Source: Prorocentrum cordatum (Eukaryota; Sar; Dinophyceae; Prorocentrales; Prorocentraceae). From it: a stretch of 64,000 nucleotides of DNA. Shown here piece by piece: positions 21,106 through 30,469 of this stretch. The stretch's first letter is position 1. Each line of letters opens with the position of its first letter. The DNA is taken from assembly GCA_963575745.1 (NCBI GenBank), contig CAUYUJ010016484.1, positions 211,696 through 275,695 of the forward strand, read 5' to 3'. The notes beneath the pieces are model-generated. The model was not told the origin of the DNA and did no database searches. It saw only the letters and a program-made list of their open reading frames with translations. Position numbers and translations under genes: made by a program.

Positions 21106-21840
21106 TAGGGCGACGAGATCTATGCATATCCACTGCTCCCGGCCAGGCCCATCCTGGGCCAAGCGATACAAGGAACAAGAGGAGGAAAAGGAGGTAGCGG
21201 TGAGGGCGACGGGGGAGAGGGAGGAGGCAGTCAGGAAGCAAGAGAACGCAGCGAGCGGAGAGGAGGAGGGGAAGTAGGCAGGAGGGGGGAGGAGGGGAAG
21301 GAGGGGAGTGAGGGGTGAGGGAGAGGAGGAGGAGGAGGAGGAGGGAGGAAGGAGGAGGGTTGGCAGTGGCGCGCGGCGGCGGCGCGGGGCTCCCTGCGAC
21401 ATGCGCTGGATGGCCGCGCGGCGCCGCTCGGGCGGCAGGCGGGCGAGCAGCGCCGCGGCGCGGCGCAGCGGCCGGGCGGGGAGCGGCGCGGCCTGGGGCT
21501 GAGCCGGCCCCCTCGGCGCGAGGGCCGCGGGCCGCGGGCCGAGGGCGGAGGAGGAGGAGGAGGAGGAGGAGGAGGAGGAGGAGGAGGTCGAGTGTCGAGG
21601 GCAGGGTTGTCGAGGCTCGAGGGCCGCCGAGGGCCAGGGGTCGGTGCGGGGAGGGGGCACCGTGGAGGCCCCTGCCGGTCGGCCCGCCGTCCTCGATCCT
21701 CCCTCGGCCCCGCCGTCCTCGATCCTCGGGGGTTCGACGGCTCCCCGTGCTCAGGCTGACGGCCCGGGGCGCCCTAGGCCTCGGCTGCTCGCTCCGGAGG
21801 GCCTCCCGGGAGCCACTCGCTCCGCTCCCGCGTCGACGGA
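21106..21840. repeat. Purine-rich and GC-rich low complexity; no gene
   Basis: GA-rich strand at 21175-21360 and (GGA)n at 21545-21590, with very GC-rich sequence between. No supported gene. Confidence 0.7.
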
Positions 21841-22012
21841 GGGGCCCAGGGGCACACAGAAGTAAACACACACACACACACACAAAACACAGGATTCCCC
21901 ATACTTTCCCAAATGTTCTGGTTCTTTGTCTTCCCGCCCAGCTCCCATCTTTTCTCCTACGTTCCGGGGAATCGACGACTCATTGTGTCTGTGTGTCTTT
22001 ATCTCCCTCCCG
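21841..22012 (+). repeat. Interspersed repeat R5, copy 4
   Basis: A full-length copy from GGGGCCCAGGGGCACACAGA to GTGTGTCTTTATCTCCCTCC, with an expanded CA run. Confidence 0.85.
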
Positions 22013-22114
22013 CGTCGAGGCTGCGCCCCACGTCCGTCGACTCGAGCCGGCCTCGGGGCGAACCTGCGTCGAGCCTGGGGCTCGAACTCGGGCCGAGCTC
22101 GAGTCGAACCTCGC

Positions 22115-22235
22115 CATCGCTCGGACGTCCATTCCCTGTGCTTTTTTCGGCTTCGTGCGTGGCTTTTTCGCCAAATGATCAAGGATGCGCCTCGATGGTC
22201 CCCACCGAGGAAAAAATGCACACGTCCGAGCGATG
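22115..22235. mobile_element. MITE family M3, copy 2 (121 bp)
   Basis: Perfect 14-bp ends, CATCGCTCGGACGT and ACGTCCGAGCGATG. Same length as the copy at 4083 and about 93% identical by eye, so the two spread recently relative to most repeats here. Confidence 0.85.
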
Positions 22236-22597
22236 CCAAGGAACCGGGGTCAGACTGAAGTCGAACAGATCCGCTGGGGGTGGGCGCAGCGGCAAGGCGG
22301 GGAGAGCGGGGCGGCCCCGGGGCTCCGCAAAGCCTGCCTCTGCCCAGACCCCCTCGCGCGGCGAGCAGCAGCCACGACGGGCTGCTTCTTTTTTCGCTAC
22401 GTTCGGCCACCAGGGGGGGGGGCTCCCCAGCAGACACGTCGGTCGGAAGAGGTAGAACAAAAAAACATGAAGCAGGAAGGCGGACATAGTAGATCGGGTT
22501 CAGGCCCTCCCAGAGAATTATCCCAGTGCGACCCTACCTAGGAGTTGGAGCATTTAGGAAAGCAGCATCTACATCTACGCCGACAGCTACAACTACA

Positions 22598-23085
22598 TCA
22601 CTGTGCTATGCTATGCTATGCTGCGCTGTGCTATGCTAAGGAATGCTATGCTATGCTATGCGATGCTATGCTGCGCTATGCTGCGCTATGCTATGCTATG
22701 CTATGCTATGCTATGCTATGCTATGCTATGAGTGGCTATGCTATGCTATGTGATGATGTGCTAATGCTGCGCTATGCTGCGCTATGCTGCGCTATGCTGC
22801 GCTGAGCTAAGCTAAGGTAAGCTAAGCTATGCTAAGCTATGCTAAGCTAAGCTAAGCTAAGCTAAGATAAGCTAGGCTAACCTAGGCTAAGCTAAGCAAA
22901 GCTAAGCCACGCCAAGCCAAGCTCCGCTAAGCTAAGCTAAGCTAAACTAAGATGAGATACGCTAAGCTGAACTAAGCTAAGCTAAGCTAGGCTAGGCAAA
23001 ACTAAGCTAAGCTAAGCTACGCTAAGACGGGCTTTGCCAAGCCAAGCTAAGCTAAGCTAAGCTAAGCTTAGCTAAGCTGGGTGAA
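22598..23085. repeat. GCTAT then GCTAA pentanucleotide satellite
   Basis: About 200 bp of (GCTAT)n with GCTGC interruptions grades into about 280 bp of (GCTAA)n near 22805. The shift in unit looks like a single T-to-A change that was then amplified. Confidence 0.95.
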
Positions 23086-23374
23086 CCCAGGGGGCGCAAC
23101 TGGGGGAACCGCGGGGCGGATCCTGGGGGAACCGCCCGGGGCGGGGTCCACTGCCCGGCCCTTTAAGCCCATAGAGTAAGAACCCTTCTAGGCAGAGCCT
23201 AGGTAGGGAACAACAAAACACAGCAAAGGCATGCCTAGGAAGGCGCCTGAAATAGATTGGGATCTGGGAAACCAAGAATACCTACTTTCAACGACCGGCG
23301 TGTACAGGGCAGGGGACGTACAGGAGAGTAGGGCAGGGCGTACGAGGGCGGGGTGCACTGCGTTCCGGACAGCC
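23086..23374. other. Short unique segment, no gene
   Basis: Contains a direct repeat of GGGGGAACCGC(G/C)GGGCGG (23100-23145) and otherwise nothing recognisable. Confidence 0.6.
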
Positions 23375-23850
23375 TACCCTCCTCCTCCTCCTCCTCGTTC
23401 TCCTCCTGCTCCTCCTCCTCCTCCTCCTCTTCCTGCTCCTCCTCCTCCTTCTCCTCCCCTTCCTCCTCCTCCTTCTCCTCCCCTTCCTCCTCCTCCGCCT
23501 CCTCCTCCTCCTCCTCCTCCTCCTCCTTCTCCTCCCCTTCCTCCTCCTCCGCCTCCTCCTCCTCCTCCTCCTCCTCCTCCTCCTCCTCCTCCTTCTCCTG
23601 CAGAGGGACGTGCGGAGGCCCCTTGCTTGCAGGGCGGCTGCCTGCGAGGAGGCGCCATGGCCCCCTCTCGCCCGCGGACGGGGCCCTCGCGCCCTCCGAG
23701 GAGCCAGGGGGGGGCAGGCTGCCAGACAGCCTTCCCAGGAGCCCTCCCCCTCCTCCTCCCTCTCCTCCTCCCCATCCTCCTCCTCCTCCTCCTCCTTCTC
23801 CTCCTCCTCCTCCTCCTCCTCCTCCTCCTCCTCCCCCTCCTCCTCGCTCC
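23375..23850. repeat. CCT tracts around a GC-rich core
   Basis: (CCT)n with GCTCC/TTCTCC variants at 23375-23605 and 23740-23850. The 130 bp between them are GC-rich. Long Pro/Ser/Leu or Glu/Arg frames are due to composition. Confidence 0.95.
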
Positions 23851-23985
23851 TCGCCCCCGGGAAGCCTCTGGAGGTTTCCACGGGCCCAGATCGCCAGACA
23901 CTCCCGACAACCCCAGCACACATCAAACCACTCGCACACTAAAGACACGCCAGCAGCCGGGGCGATCCTAGTTCTCGGTGTTTGA

Positions 23986-24145
23986 AGGGGCCCCAGGACA
24001 CACAGACAAATGCACACAGATAAAACGATTCCCCCTATTTTCCCATATGTTTGGGCTTTTGTCTTCCCCCCCACTTCCCGTATCTTTGCATATTTTCCTG
24101 GGAGTCGACGATTCATTGTGTCTGTGTGTTTCTTTCCCTCCTGAG
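23986..24145 (+). repeat. Interspersed repeat R5, copy 5
   Basis: The best-preserved copy. The head is TGAAGGGGCCCCAGGACA and the tail CTGGGAGTCGACGATTCATT followed by GTGTTTCTTTCCCTCCTGA. Confidence 0.88.
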
Positions 24146-24504
24146 TGTTGGTGGTCATGTTTCGGTCGCCCTGGAAACCAGAGTACTCTTACCACCGTCA
24201 CCGCGATCGGGATCTGCTTCCCTCGGTGGAGGCACACTGCCGATCTTGGTGCTGGTGCCGGCCCCCGCGCCCTCCGAGAAGCCGGGGGGGGCGTGCTGCC
24301 GGGAGGCCTTCCCCCAGGACGCAGGAGCCGCCAGCAAGCAGCAGGAGCACGTGGGCACCCTCCCCGAAGCGACCTCGATCCGATGCCTCGGCCCGACCGC
24401 ACCCTGGGCCCGCCCTGGTCCGCGCTCCCGAGAGCTCCGCCGCCCCGACTTCGCCACGGCGTGTGCCCCTGGAGGCCTGAGCCGCTCCCCCTCGGGAGCG
24501 GCCA

Positions 24505-24655
24505 AGAGGGGGGTGCCCAAGAGGGGGGGGGGTGCAAATCATGGCCGGCGGCATGTGCGCGGCCCAGCGGGGGGGCCAGGAACGTAATGGAATAAGAAGA
24601 AGCGCCGTGAAATCTGGGGAGGTATGGTGGCCCACGCCATGATCTCGGCGCGCCC
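24505..24655 (+). repeat. Interspersed repeat R6, copy 2
   Basis: Collinear with 10515-10672, sharing GCAAATCAT, GGCGGCATGTGCGCGGCCCA and CCACGCCATGATCTC. It is followed within 15 bp by an R7 copy. Confidence 0.7.
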
Positions 24656-24667
24656 AGGGGGTTAGAA

Positions 24668-24833
24668 GTGGCAAGGGGCGGGCCTTCTCAGAGGGCTCGG
24701 AAGTCCCCCGGCCGTCCGAGAAGTGTTCGAGGCGTTCCCCGAAGACACGGACCACTCCTCGGAAGGCGCGAGGGCTTCTGAGACGTCCCGTCGCCTTCGG
24801 CGAAGGCCTTCTCCTTCTCACTTGCCCCCTTCG
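24668..24833. repeat. Interspersed repeat R7, copy 2
   Basis: Starts GGCAAGGGGCGGGCCTTCTC and ends GGCCTTCTCCTTCTCAC, collinear with 19037-19208. Confidence 0.75.
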
Positions 24834-25485
24834 CTGGCGGCCAAGATTCCCAGCCACGCCTCTCTCTCTCTCTCTCTATCCATCTTTCCCTCTCCAGTAT
24901 CCCTTCCCCCCTTCCCCCCTTCCCTGCCCCGAGCGTCCGCTCAAGTTCCGCCGCCCGATCCTATTGCTATCCAGTGCAAGACAAGTTCAGATCACACTCT
25001 TGCCTCCTCTTCCCCTCGCGCCTGAACCTCACATACACAACTACATGCTATGTCCATGTCTTTGATCACCTCCCGATGCCAGCCCCGTTCGTGCCTGCGG
25101 CGCCAAGATGGTCGAACGCGATGCAGCCTCAGCAGGAACGCTGGCCCAAAGCACTTCTGCACCTTCGGCGCCCCAAGGAAGATGGTCGAGAGTCTCAAAG
25201 GGGGATGTCTACAGAAATTGACCTACCCCCGACACTTCACAAACTCCTCTTCCATGTTCTCTCCCTCATCCTCCGCCTCCCCCTTCCCATCCGCTTTTCC
25301 CGCCCAAGCCTCCTTATGCGTCCTCGTCCTCCCCCCTTGGCATCCTCCTTCTCCTCCTCGTTCATCCCTCCGCATCATCACGCTCACTTGCTGACTTGTG
25401 TTTTGCTTGATCTCCATCTCTCTCTCTCTCTTCCTCCCTCTCTTGTTATTCTCTCTCTCTCTGTCTCTCTCAGCAGCGGCTCGCG
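24834..25485. other. CT-rich sequence, no supported gene
   Basis: Includes (TC)n runs at about 24860-24880 and 25415-25470. A + frame of 292 codons from 24974 runs across the R8 and M4 repeats to its right and is therefore rejected as a gene. Confidence 0.5.
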
Positions 25486-25489
25486 GACC

Positions 25490-25696
25490 CCCAGAACCCA
25501 GAATCGGGACGATGAGTCGGACACGGCGATCGAAGTGAATCAGATCGGCGGAAATCGGCAGACGAATCGGGAAACGTCGAATCGGCGGACATCGGCAGGC
25601 TGGCATGCTGCCGCTCAGACATCGGAGCCCGGATCGGCATCCGAAGTCGAACCGAAGCGGAGCCGGAAGCCATCGAGATCGAATCGAATCGAACCG
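25490..25696. repeat. Interspersed repeat R8, copy 1 (AATCGG-rich)
   Basis: About 205 bp rich in GAATCGG/GATCGG words. It shares CAGAATCGG, GATCGGCGGAAATCGGCA and GGAAGCCATCGAGAT with 29192-29400. It ends in GAATCGAATCGAACC, where M4 inserted. Confidence 0.6.
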
Positions 25697-25915
25697 TTAT
25701 GTCGGGCGTGTCTCCCTACAGGGGGATGTTCGACGGTGTTTTTTTTTAATCTTATTTTTCTTTTATATTTTTTAAAACAAAAAAACATACCCGAAAAGGT
25801 AAAACAAAAATCAAAAAATAGTCCCCAGACTATTGGGTGTACTATGTGTTGATTATCTTTGGGGTATGTATCATTTTTCGTCGAAGACCCCCCTGTCGGG
25901 GGACAGGCCCGCCTC
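25697..25915. mobile_element. MITE family M4, copy 2 (enlarged)
   Basis: Ends GTCGGGCGTGTCTCCC and GGGGGACAGGCCCGCC. The interior is longer than in other copies (219 bp) because of an extra T- and A-rich block at 25740-25790. TCGAATCGAACC occurs on both sides, but that word is part of the R8 repeat, so it is weak evidence of target duplication. Confidence 0.8.
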
Positions 25916-26450
25916 GAATCGAACCAGAGGAGCCGAGGCGAGCCCGCACGCTGCCCGTGCCCGAGCGCGGCCGCGGCCGCCCGCCACCCGAGGGCCCAAA
26001 GTGCTCTCGGCGAGGCGGGGCCCTCTCTCTCTCTCGGGGCCGACGCCGAGCGGCACCCCTCCTCCTCCTCCTCCTCCTCCTCCCCTCCTCCCTCCACTCT
26101 CCTCCCCCTCCTCACCCCTGCTCCTCCTCCTCCTCCTCCTCCCCTCCTCCACCTCCTCGTCGTGGCCTCCCTCCACCCCCCCTCCTCCTCTCTCCTTCCT
26201 ACCTCCTCCTCCTCCTCCTCCTCGCTCCTCCCCCCCTTCTCCTCCTCCTCCTCACCTCCTCCACCTCCTCCTCCTCCTCCTCCTTCCCTCTCTCCTCCCT
26301 CCTCTTCCTTTTCCTCCTCCACGCCTCCCTCCTCCTCCTCCGCCTCCTCATTCCGCCTCCCTACTCCCTCCTCCTCCAACCTCGCCCTCCCCTCCTCCTC
26401 CCCTCCTCGTGTCCCTCCTCCTCCTCCTCAATCCTCCCTCCTCCTTGACA
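25916..26450. repeat. GC-rich segment and CCT tract
   Basis: (CCT)n with interruptions from about 26055 to 26445. Three frames of about 200 codons encode Pro/Ser/Leu runs only. Confidence 0.9.
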
Positions 26451-26499
26451 GGGCCGACCGTCCGGGTATCCTAAGACCATAATCCGCGACATGCTCCGA

Positions 26500-26720
26500 G
26501 AACGACAAAAGTGATTCTAATAAACAAAACAATGATCTTAAAACATAAACCCTAAGTTTAAGAACAACAGCAGTCCCAAACCAAAAACCAACCAACAATG
26601 AATCAGAAAAAGTACCAAGAAAACAAAAGAAAAAAAAAAAACACAACCCAAAGAAAAAAATAAACCAACAAACCAAAAGAATAAAACATTACCAAGGCCA
26701 AACATGTTTCAAGAACATTC
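26500..26720. other. A/C-rich, nearly T-free island
   Basis: About 220 bp in which the + strand is mostly A and C (AAACCAAAAACCAACC style) with few G or T. It contrasts sharply with the GC-rich surroundings. Function unknown. Confidence 0.6.
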
Positions 26721-26889
26721 CGTGGGAACCACAAGAGGTTCTTAGAACATTGTTTGGTAGGGCCATAGGCGAGCCAGGACGCTTCGCCACTGCTTGATCC
26801 TCCTCGCCCTCCTCCTCCCCGCGCCACGGTACCGCGTGCTGCCGCTCCTGCGATGGTACCCGGATGTGCGGGCGTCTTGCGGCATTGTT

Positions 26890-27088
26890 TACCGGTGCGA
26901 TCGGCCTGACCGAAGGAACGATGAATAAGGAACGAAGCCCCTCTTTTTCCAGGTAAGTCTGGGGAGTCCGAAGGAACACCAAGGGGACTCGCCGACTAAA
27001 AGGTGGCGGAACGCAGGCAAACCAAAGGAACGACCGAGCCCCTTTTGAAAAGTAAGTGTTCCTTATTTAAGCTGGACCCTGTGGCGTA
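26890..27088. mobile_element. TA-flanked MITE family M1, copy 2
   Basis: Shares GATCGGCCTGACC.AAGGAACG, ATAAGGAACGAAGCCCC and AAGGAACGACCGAGCCCCTTTTGAAAAGTAAG with the copy at 34796. The outermost bases are mutated, so the exact ends are uncertain. Confidence 0.7.
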
Positions 27089-27337
27089 TTTTAAGAAACA
27101 CGTATCAGTCCAGCATGTCGACTGAACTGTTGTTTCTCAAAGGGCGGCTTGGCGCCGCGGCCGACATGGGCGAGGACCCTTCATGCGAACGTGGCCCGCG
27201 GCCGGGGAACGAACACTGACATACAGTCGGACTCGATTGGAGAGGAGACGCGAGAGGACACGAGACCCTTCCGGGGGCCGCGCTGCCACAGACCTGCAGG
27301 AGGCATGGGTCGCAAGACACAGGACTCGAGGGCACCC

Positions 27338-27592
27338 TTGATCTGGCAGGGTCGACCTGCTAATCCGGGCCGCCTGTAGGCCGTTCCCTTCGGGCTTCGA
27401 GGGGTGTATCCCCGACTGGGGGGGTAATTTGGTGGGGGTCTCGAAGGGGATGGGGACAGGGGATTGGGATCGGTTAAACGATACCGAGCTCCTTCCCTGG
27501 CTCGCGACCTGGCGAACACACGACAAAAAGAGAACGCATCGCGCCGGAGAGCCTTGATCTGGCAGGGTCGACCTACTAATCCGGGCCGCCCG
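27338..27592. repeat. 41-bp direct repeats 213 bp apart
   Basis: CCTTGATCTGGCAGGGTCGA followed by CCTRCTAATCCGGGCCGCC occurs at 27338-27378 and 27551-27592 with two differences. The 170 bp between are not repetitive. They could be ends of a small element or an old duplication. Confidence 0.6.
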
Positions 27593-27604
27593 TCACAGAA
27601 CAAG

Positions 27605-27890
27605 TCGGAGGTCTGCGCGGATGCCTCGGATCCGCGCTGGGCCTCCTTTCTGGCGCCCTCCGTGCGCCAGGGTTAAATCGGGCGTGTCCCCCTACCAGGG
27701 GATTTTCGACGAAACATTTAAAAAATCAAGCAATATTCCCAAATGGTAAAAAAATTAAAAATAGTCTCCGGACTATTTTTTAACTTATTTTTGAACGCTC
27801 CTCCTGTAGAGGGACTGGCCCGACTTAACGCCAGGAAAGGGGGTCCAACGCCGATCCGAGAAATACGCACGGACCTCCGAGTTTCACTAT
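27605..27890. repeat. Foldback repeat FB, copy 3, split by an M4 element
   Basis: The left arm (GCGCGGATGCCTCGGATCCG...TGCGCCAGGG) and right arm (CGCCAGGAAAGG...CGCCGATCCGAGAAATACGC) together make one FB unit. The M4 copy at 27673-27828 sits at its centre. Confidence 0.75.
27673..27828. mobile_element. MITE family M4, copy 3, nested in FB
   Basis: A 156-bp element bounded by TTAA on each side (27673-27676 and 27825-27828), with ends ATCGGGCGTGTCCCCC and GGACTGGCCCGACTTAA. The clean interruption of FB suggests insertion at a TTAA target. Confidence 0.85.
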
Positions 27891-28324
27891 TTCCCAATCA
27901 GTGCTTGCACTGAAGGGGTCCTAGCAGAAATTGACAGATGTAGCGAAAAAGTCCCGCCGATTTTGGTGGCCAGCTGGGTTCACGGGTTCCTGGTTTCCGG
28001 TGTCCTGGGTTCCTGGATATTGGTGCCTGGCCGATTTCGGTGGGTTCCGGGTTCCCGGGTTCGCGGTCGATCTCTTTATCGATCTCTTTATCGATCCCAC
28101 GATTCATCAAACCATCCGCAGATTGGGTTTTTTCTCCAGTGTAATGTTATTGCTTGTTCCTCCAATTGGGGCCCTCGACGACGCTCCCCCTGTGGGGCAA
28201 CCGAACGTGTGCGGGGCATGCCGAAAGGGGCGAGCGCCCCCTTGCGAACAAGGCCACTGGGACCCTCGTCGGAGCTGCTTGTGGGGCCACAGCGTGTGTG
28301 AGGGGTGTGCCAGGAAACAGGATT
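27891..28324. other. Unique segment, no gene
   Basis: Short repeats of GGTTCC(T/C)GG (27970-28065) and a tandem GATCTCTTTATC (28070-28095). A CX2CRKG...CEQGHWD stretch in one + frame (near 28212-28320) looks Cys-rich, but the frame runs straight into a GGA tract. Confidence 0.45.
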
Positions 28325-28430
28325 AGGAGGAGGAGGAGGAGGAGGAGGAGGAGGAGGAGGAGGAGGAGGAGGAGAGGGAGGAGGAGGAGGAGACGGAGGA
28401 GACGGAGGGGGAGGAGATGGAGGAATGGCG
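28325..28430. repeat. GGA tract
   Basis: (GGA)n with GGAGAC interruptions. Confidence 0.95.
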
Positions 28431-28595
28431 CTGAGGAAAGAGGCGGCGGGCAGAGGTAAGAGGGAGAGGCAAAGGGAACGACACGGGCTCGCTGCGGACT
28501 CTAAGCGAGGGCCCCCCACACCGCAAAAGGCCAGGAACACCCACCCAGTACAGCCGCGAGGGAGCTCGTGGCCGGAGAAAGTGTGCTCCAACATC

Positions 28596-28780
28596 AGCGG
28601 TGTGTGGTGCATAGTGGCTTCACTATGGACCTCCTCCTCCTCCTCGTCCCCTTCCTCCTCCCCCCCTACCTCGTCCTGCCCAACGATCAACGATGTGTGG
28701 TGTATGGTAGCTTCGCTATGGACCTCCTCCTCCTTCTCCTCGTCCCCTCGCGCCTCCTCCCGTACCTCTTCCTGCCCACT
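28596..28780. repeat. ~90-bp tandem duplication
   Basis: GTGTGGTGCATAGTGGCTTC...ATGGACCTCCTCCTCC is followed by GTGTGGTGTATGGTAGCTTC...ATGGACCTCCTCCTCC. Two units. Confidence 0.75.
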
Positions 28781-28986
28781 GCCCCCATCCCATCATCCCT
28801 CCTCGCGCCCTTCTCCGTTATCGGTCCTCCCCCCCTATTCCACCTTCTGATGCTGCTGAGGAGGAGGAGGCGGAGGAGGAGGAGGGAGGAGGAGGCGGAG
28901 GCGGAGAGGGAGGAGCCCCCCGCTCGCTCCATCTGCGCTCCTCCCTCCTCCATCGCCCCGCCCCCCCTCTCCCGGGACCTCCCTCA

Positions 28987-29135
28987 AGGATCGACCTCTT
29001 CATGGCGTGTCTCGGCGATGCCGTGGGCCGTGTCCGTTTCGGACTCCGCTCTGCAGCAGAGGCGAGTGGGAGACAGCACGAGGGAAAACGAGCACACAAC
29101 GAAAACGGAGGAAGGCACTGCTTAGGTCGATCCCT
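28987..29135 (+). mobile_element. MITE-like family M5, copy 2
   Basis: Ends GGATCGACCT and AGGTCGATCC. Internal GGCGATGCCGTGGGCCGTG, TCTGCAGCAGAGGCGAG and GACAGCACGAGG match the reverse complement of 13538-13677. Confidence 0.65.
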
Positions 29136-29191
29136 GCCCCCCCCCCGGCCTCCTCCATCTCGTCTCGTGGCTCATCCTTCTGGGAGCAGGA

Positions 29192-29400
29192 GGGCCCAGA
29201 ATCGGATCGGTACGTCGGATCGGCGATCGAACTCCATCGGATCGGCGGAGATCGCGGCAGCCGAATTTGGAAAAATCGAGTCGGCGAAAATCGGCATTCT
29301 AGTGGGCCTCCATCGAGAAATCGGAGCGGAGATCGGCATCCCGAATCGAATCGAAGCGGAATCGGAAGCCATCGAGATAGAATCGAATCGAATCGGAGGA
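29192..29400. repeat. Interspersed repeat R8, copy 2
   Basis: Collinear with 25490-25696, ending GGAAGCCATCGAGATAGAAT and CGAATCG. More diverged in the middle. Confidence 0.6.
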
Positions 29401-29465
29401 ATCGAAATGAGCCCTGTCCACATCATCTCGTGGCTACCCCATCCCTGACCCCCCCATCCTCCTCC

Positions 29466-29655
29466 ACAGACCCCCAACGTCGTGAGTTTTTCGCAGCGCC
29501 GATACCCAAAGATCTGGACTCTTTCCCTCGGACAGGTGATCCCAAGTCGTTTTGTGGCGGTCCCGAGGCCCGGGAAGAACGCCCGGATGCCGAACACAGC
29601 GAACAACTTCCCGTCGTAAGGTTTGTTTCGCAGCGCGAGGAGGTCTGGGTCTTGC
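29466..29655 (+). repeat. Interspersed repeat R4, copy B
   Basis: Shares CAGACCCCCAACGTCGTGA, GATCTGGACTCTTTCCC, AAGTCGTTTTGTGGCG and GAGGAGGTCTGGGTC with R4 at 3729 and 29827. Confidence 0.6.
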
Positions 29656-29826
29656 TCCGTTTCCTCCTCGGCCTCCTCGTCCTCTTCCTCGTCCTGTGAG
29701 GGTCCTTCGAGGAGCCCCTCCCGTCTTCTGCTGCTCCTCTGGCTCTTCCTGCACCCCCAGCTCCTGCTCCCTCTCCCCCACCATTCCTTTTCCTCACACT
29801 CCGCCTCGTCTTGCTGCGCTTCCTTC

Positions 29827-30180
29827 ACAGACCCCCGACGCCATGATTTTTTCATAACGTCGACTCCCAAAGTCGGGAGCCCCGAAACGGTGCGGTGACG
29901 GACCGTGCGGTGACCTCGAAATCCCCCAAGACCTCACCGCACGGTCCGTCACCGCACGGTCTTGGGACCTCGGATGCCCCTGTCGCCCGAGACGTCCTCG
30001 GAGAACGACCCGAGTCCCGAAACCATGCGGTGACCCGGAGTCCCCACTGGCTCCGCACCGTTTGGGGGCCCCCGACAGAGGCCTCGGCCCATTCCTCTGG
30101 GACCGGCTTTTCATCCTGAGTGGTTTTTGTTGACGGCCCCGACGCCCGGCCAGGCCCCTCGGAGGCCGAACATAACCAAT
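29827..30180 (+). repeat. Interspersed repeat R4, copy C, with internal insertion
   Basis: Begins CAGACCCCCGACGCCATGA and ends GGACCGGCTTTTCATCC...CAGGCCCCTCGGAGGCC. About 170 bp between these (29889-30060), absent from copy A, include a perfect hairpin at 29890-29957. Confidence 0.65.
29890..29957. repeat. Perfect 24-bp-arm hairpin
   Basis: The arm at 29890-29913 (starts GTGCGGTGACGGACC) is exactly inverted at 29934-29957, with a 20-nt loop. Each arm itself holds GTGCGGTGA twice. RNA or single-stranded DNA of this segment would form a stable stem. Confidence 0.9.
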
Positions 30181-30199
30181 GGAACACATTTCGCCGTGG

Positions 30200-30320
30200 C
30201 TTTTGCTCACGCCCCTCCCCCTCCCCCCTCCCCTCCCCTCCCCCTCCACCTCCCCCCCCCTCCTACCCCCTCCTCCTCCTCCTCCTCCTCCTCCTCCTCC
30301 TCCTCCTCCTCCTCCTTCTC
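30200..30320. repeat. CCT tract
   Basis: CCCCTCC and (CCT)n pyrimidine run. Confidence 0.95.
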
Positions 30321-30469
30321 CACAATTACACAATATGAAAATACTCTCCCACTTCCCCTGATGGCGTCCCGAAGATATCCGACACCCCCCCGCGTATTGT
30401 TTTTTTACACACAGGATTCCCGGGAAACGGGTTTTCGCTTGTGTGTGTGTTTTTCAAAATGCTGCTCTC

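Noticed and set aside
24974-25852. + strand 292-codon ORF
   Set aside because: Reads through interspersed repeat R8 and the inserted M4 element, so cannot be one ancestral gene.
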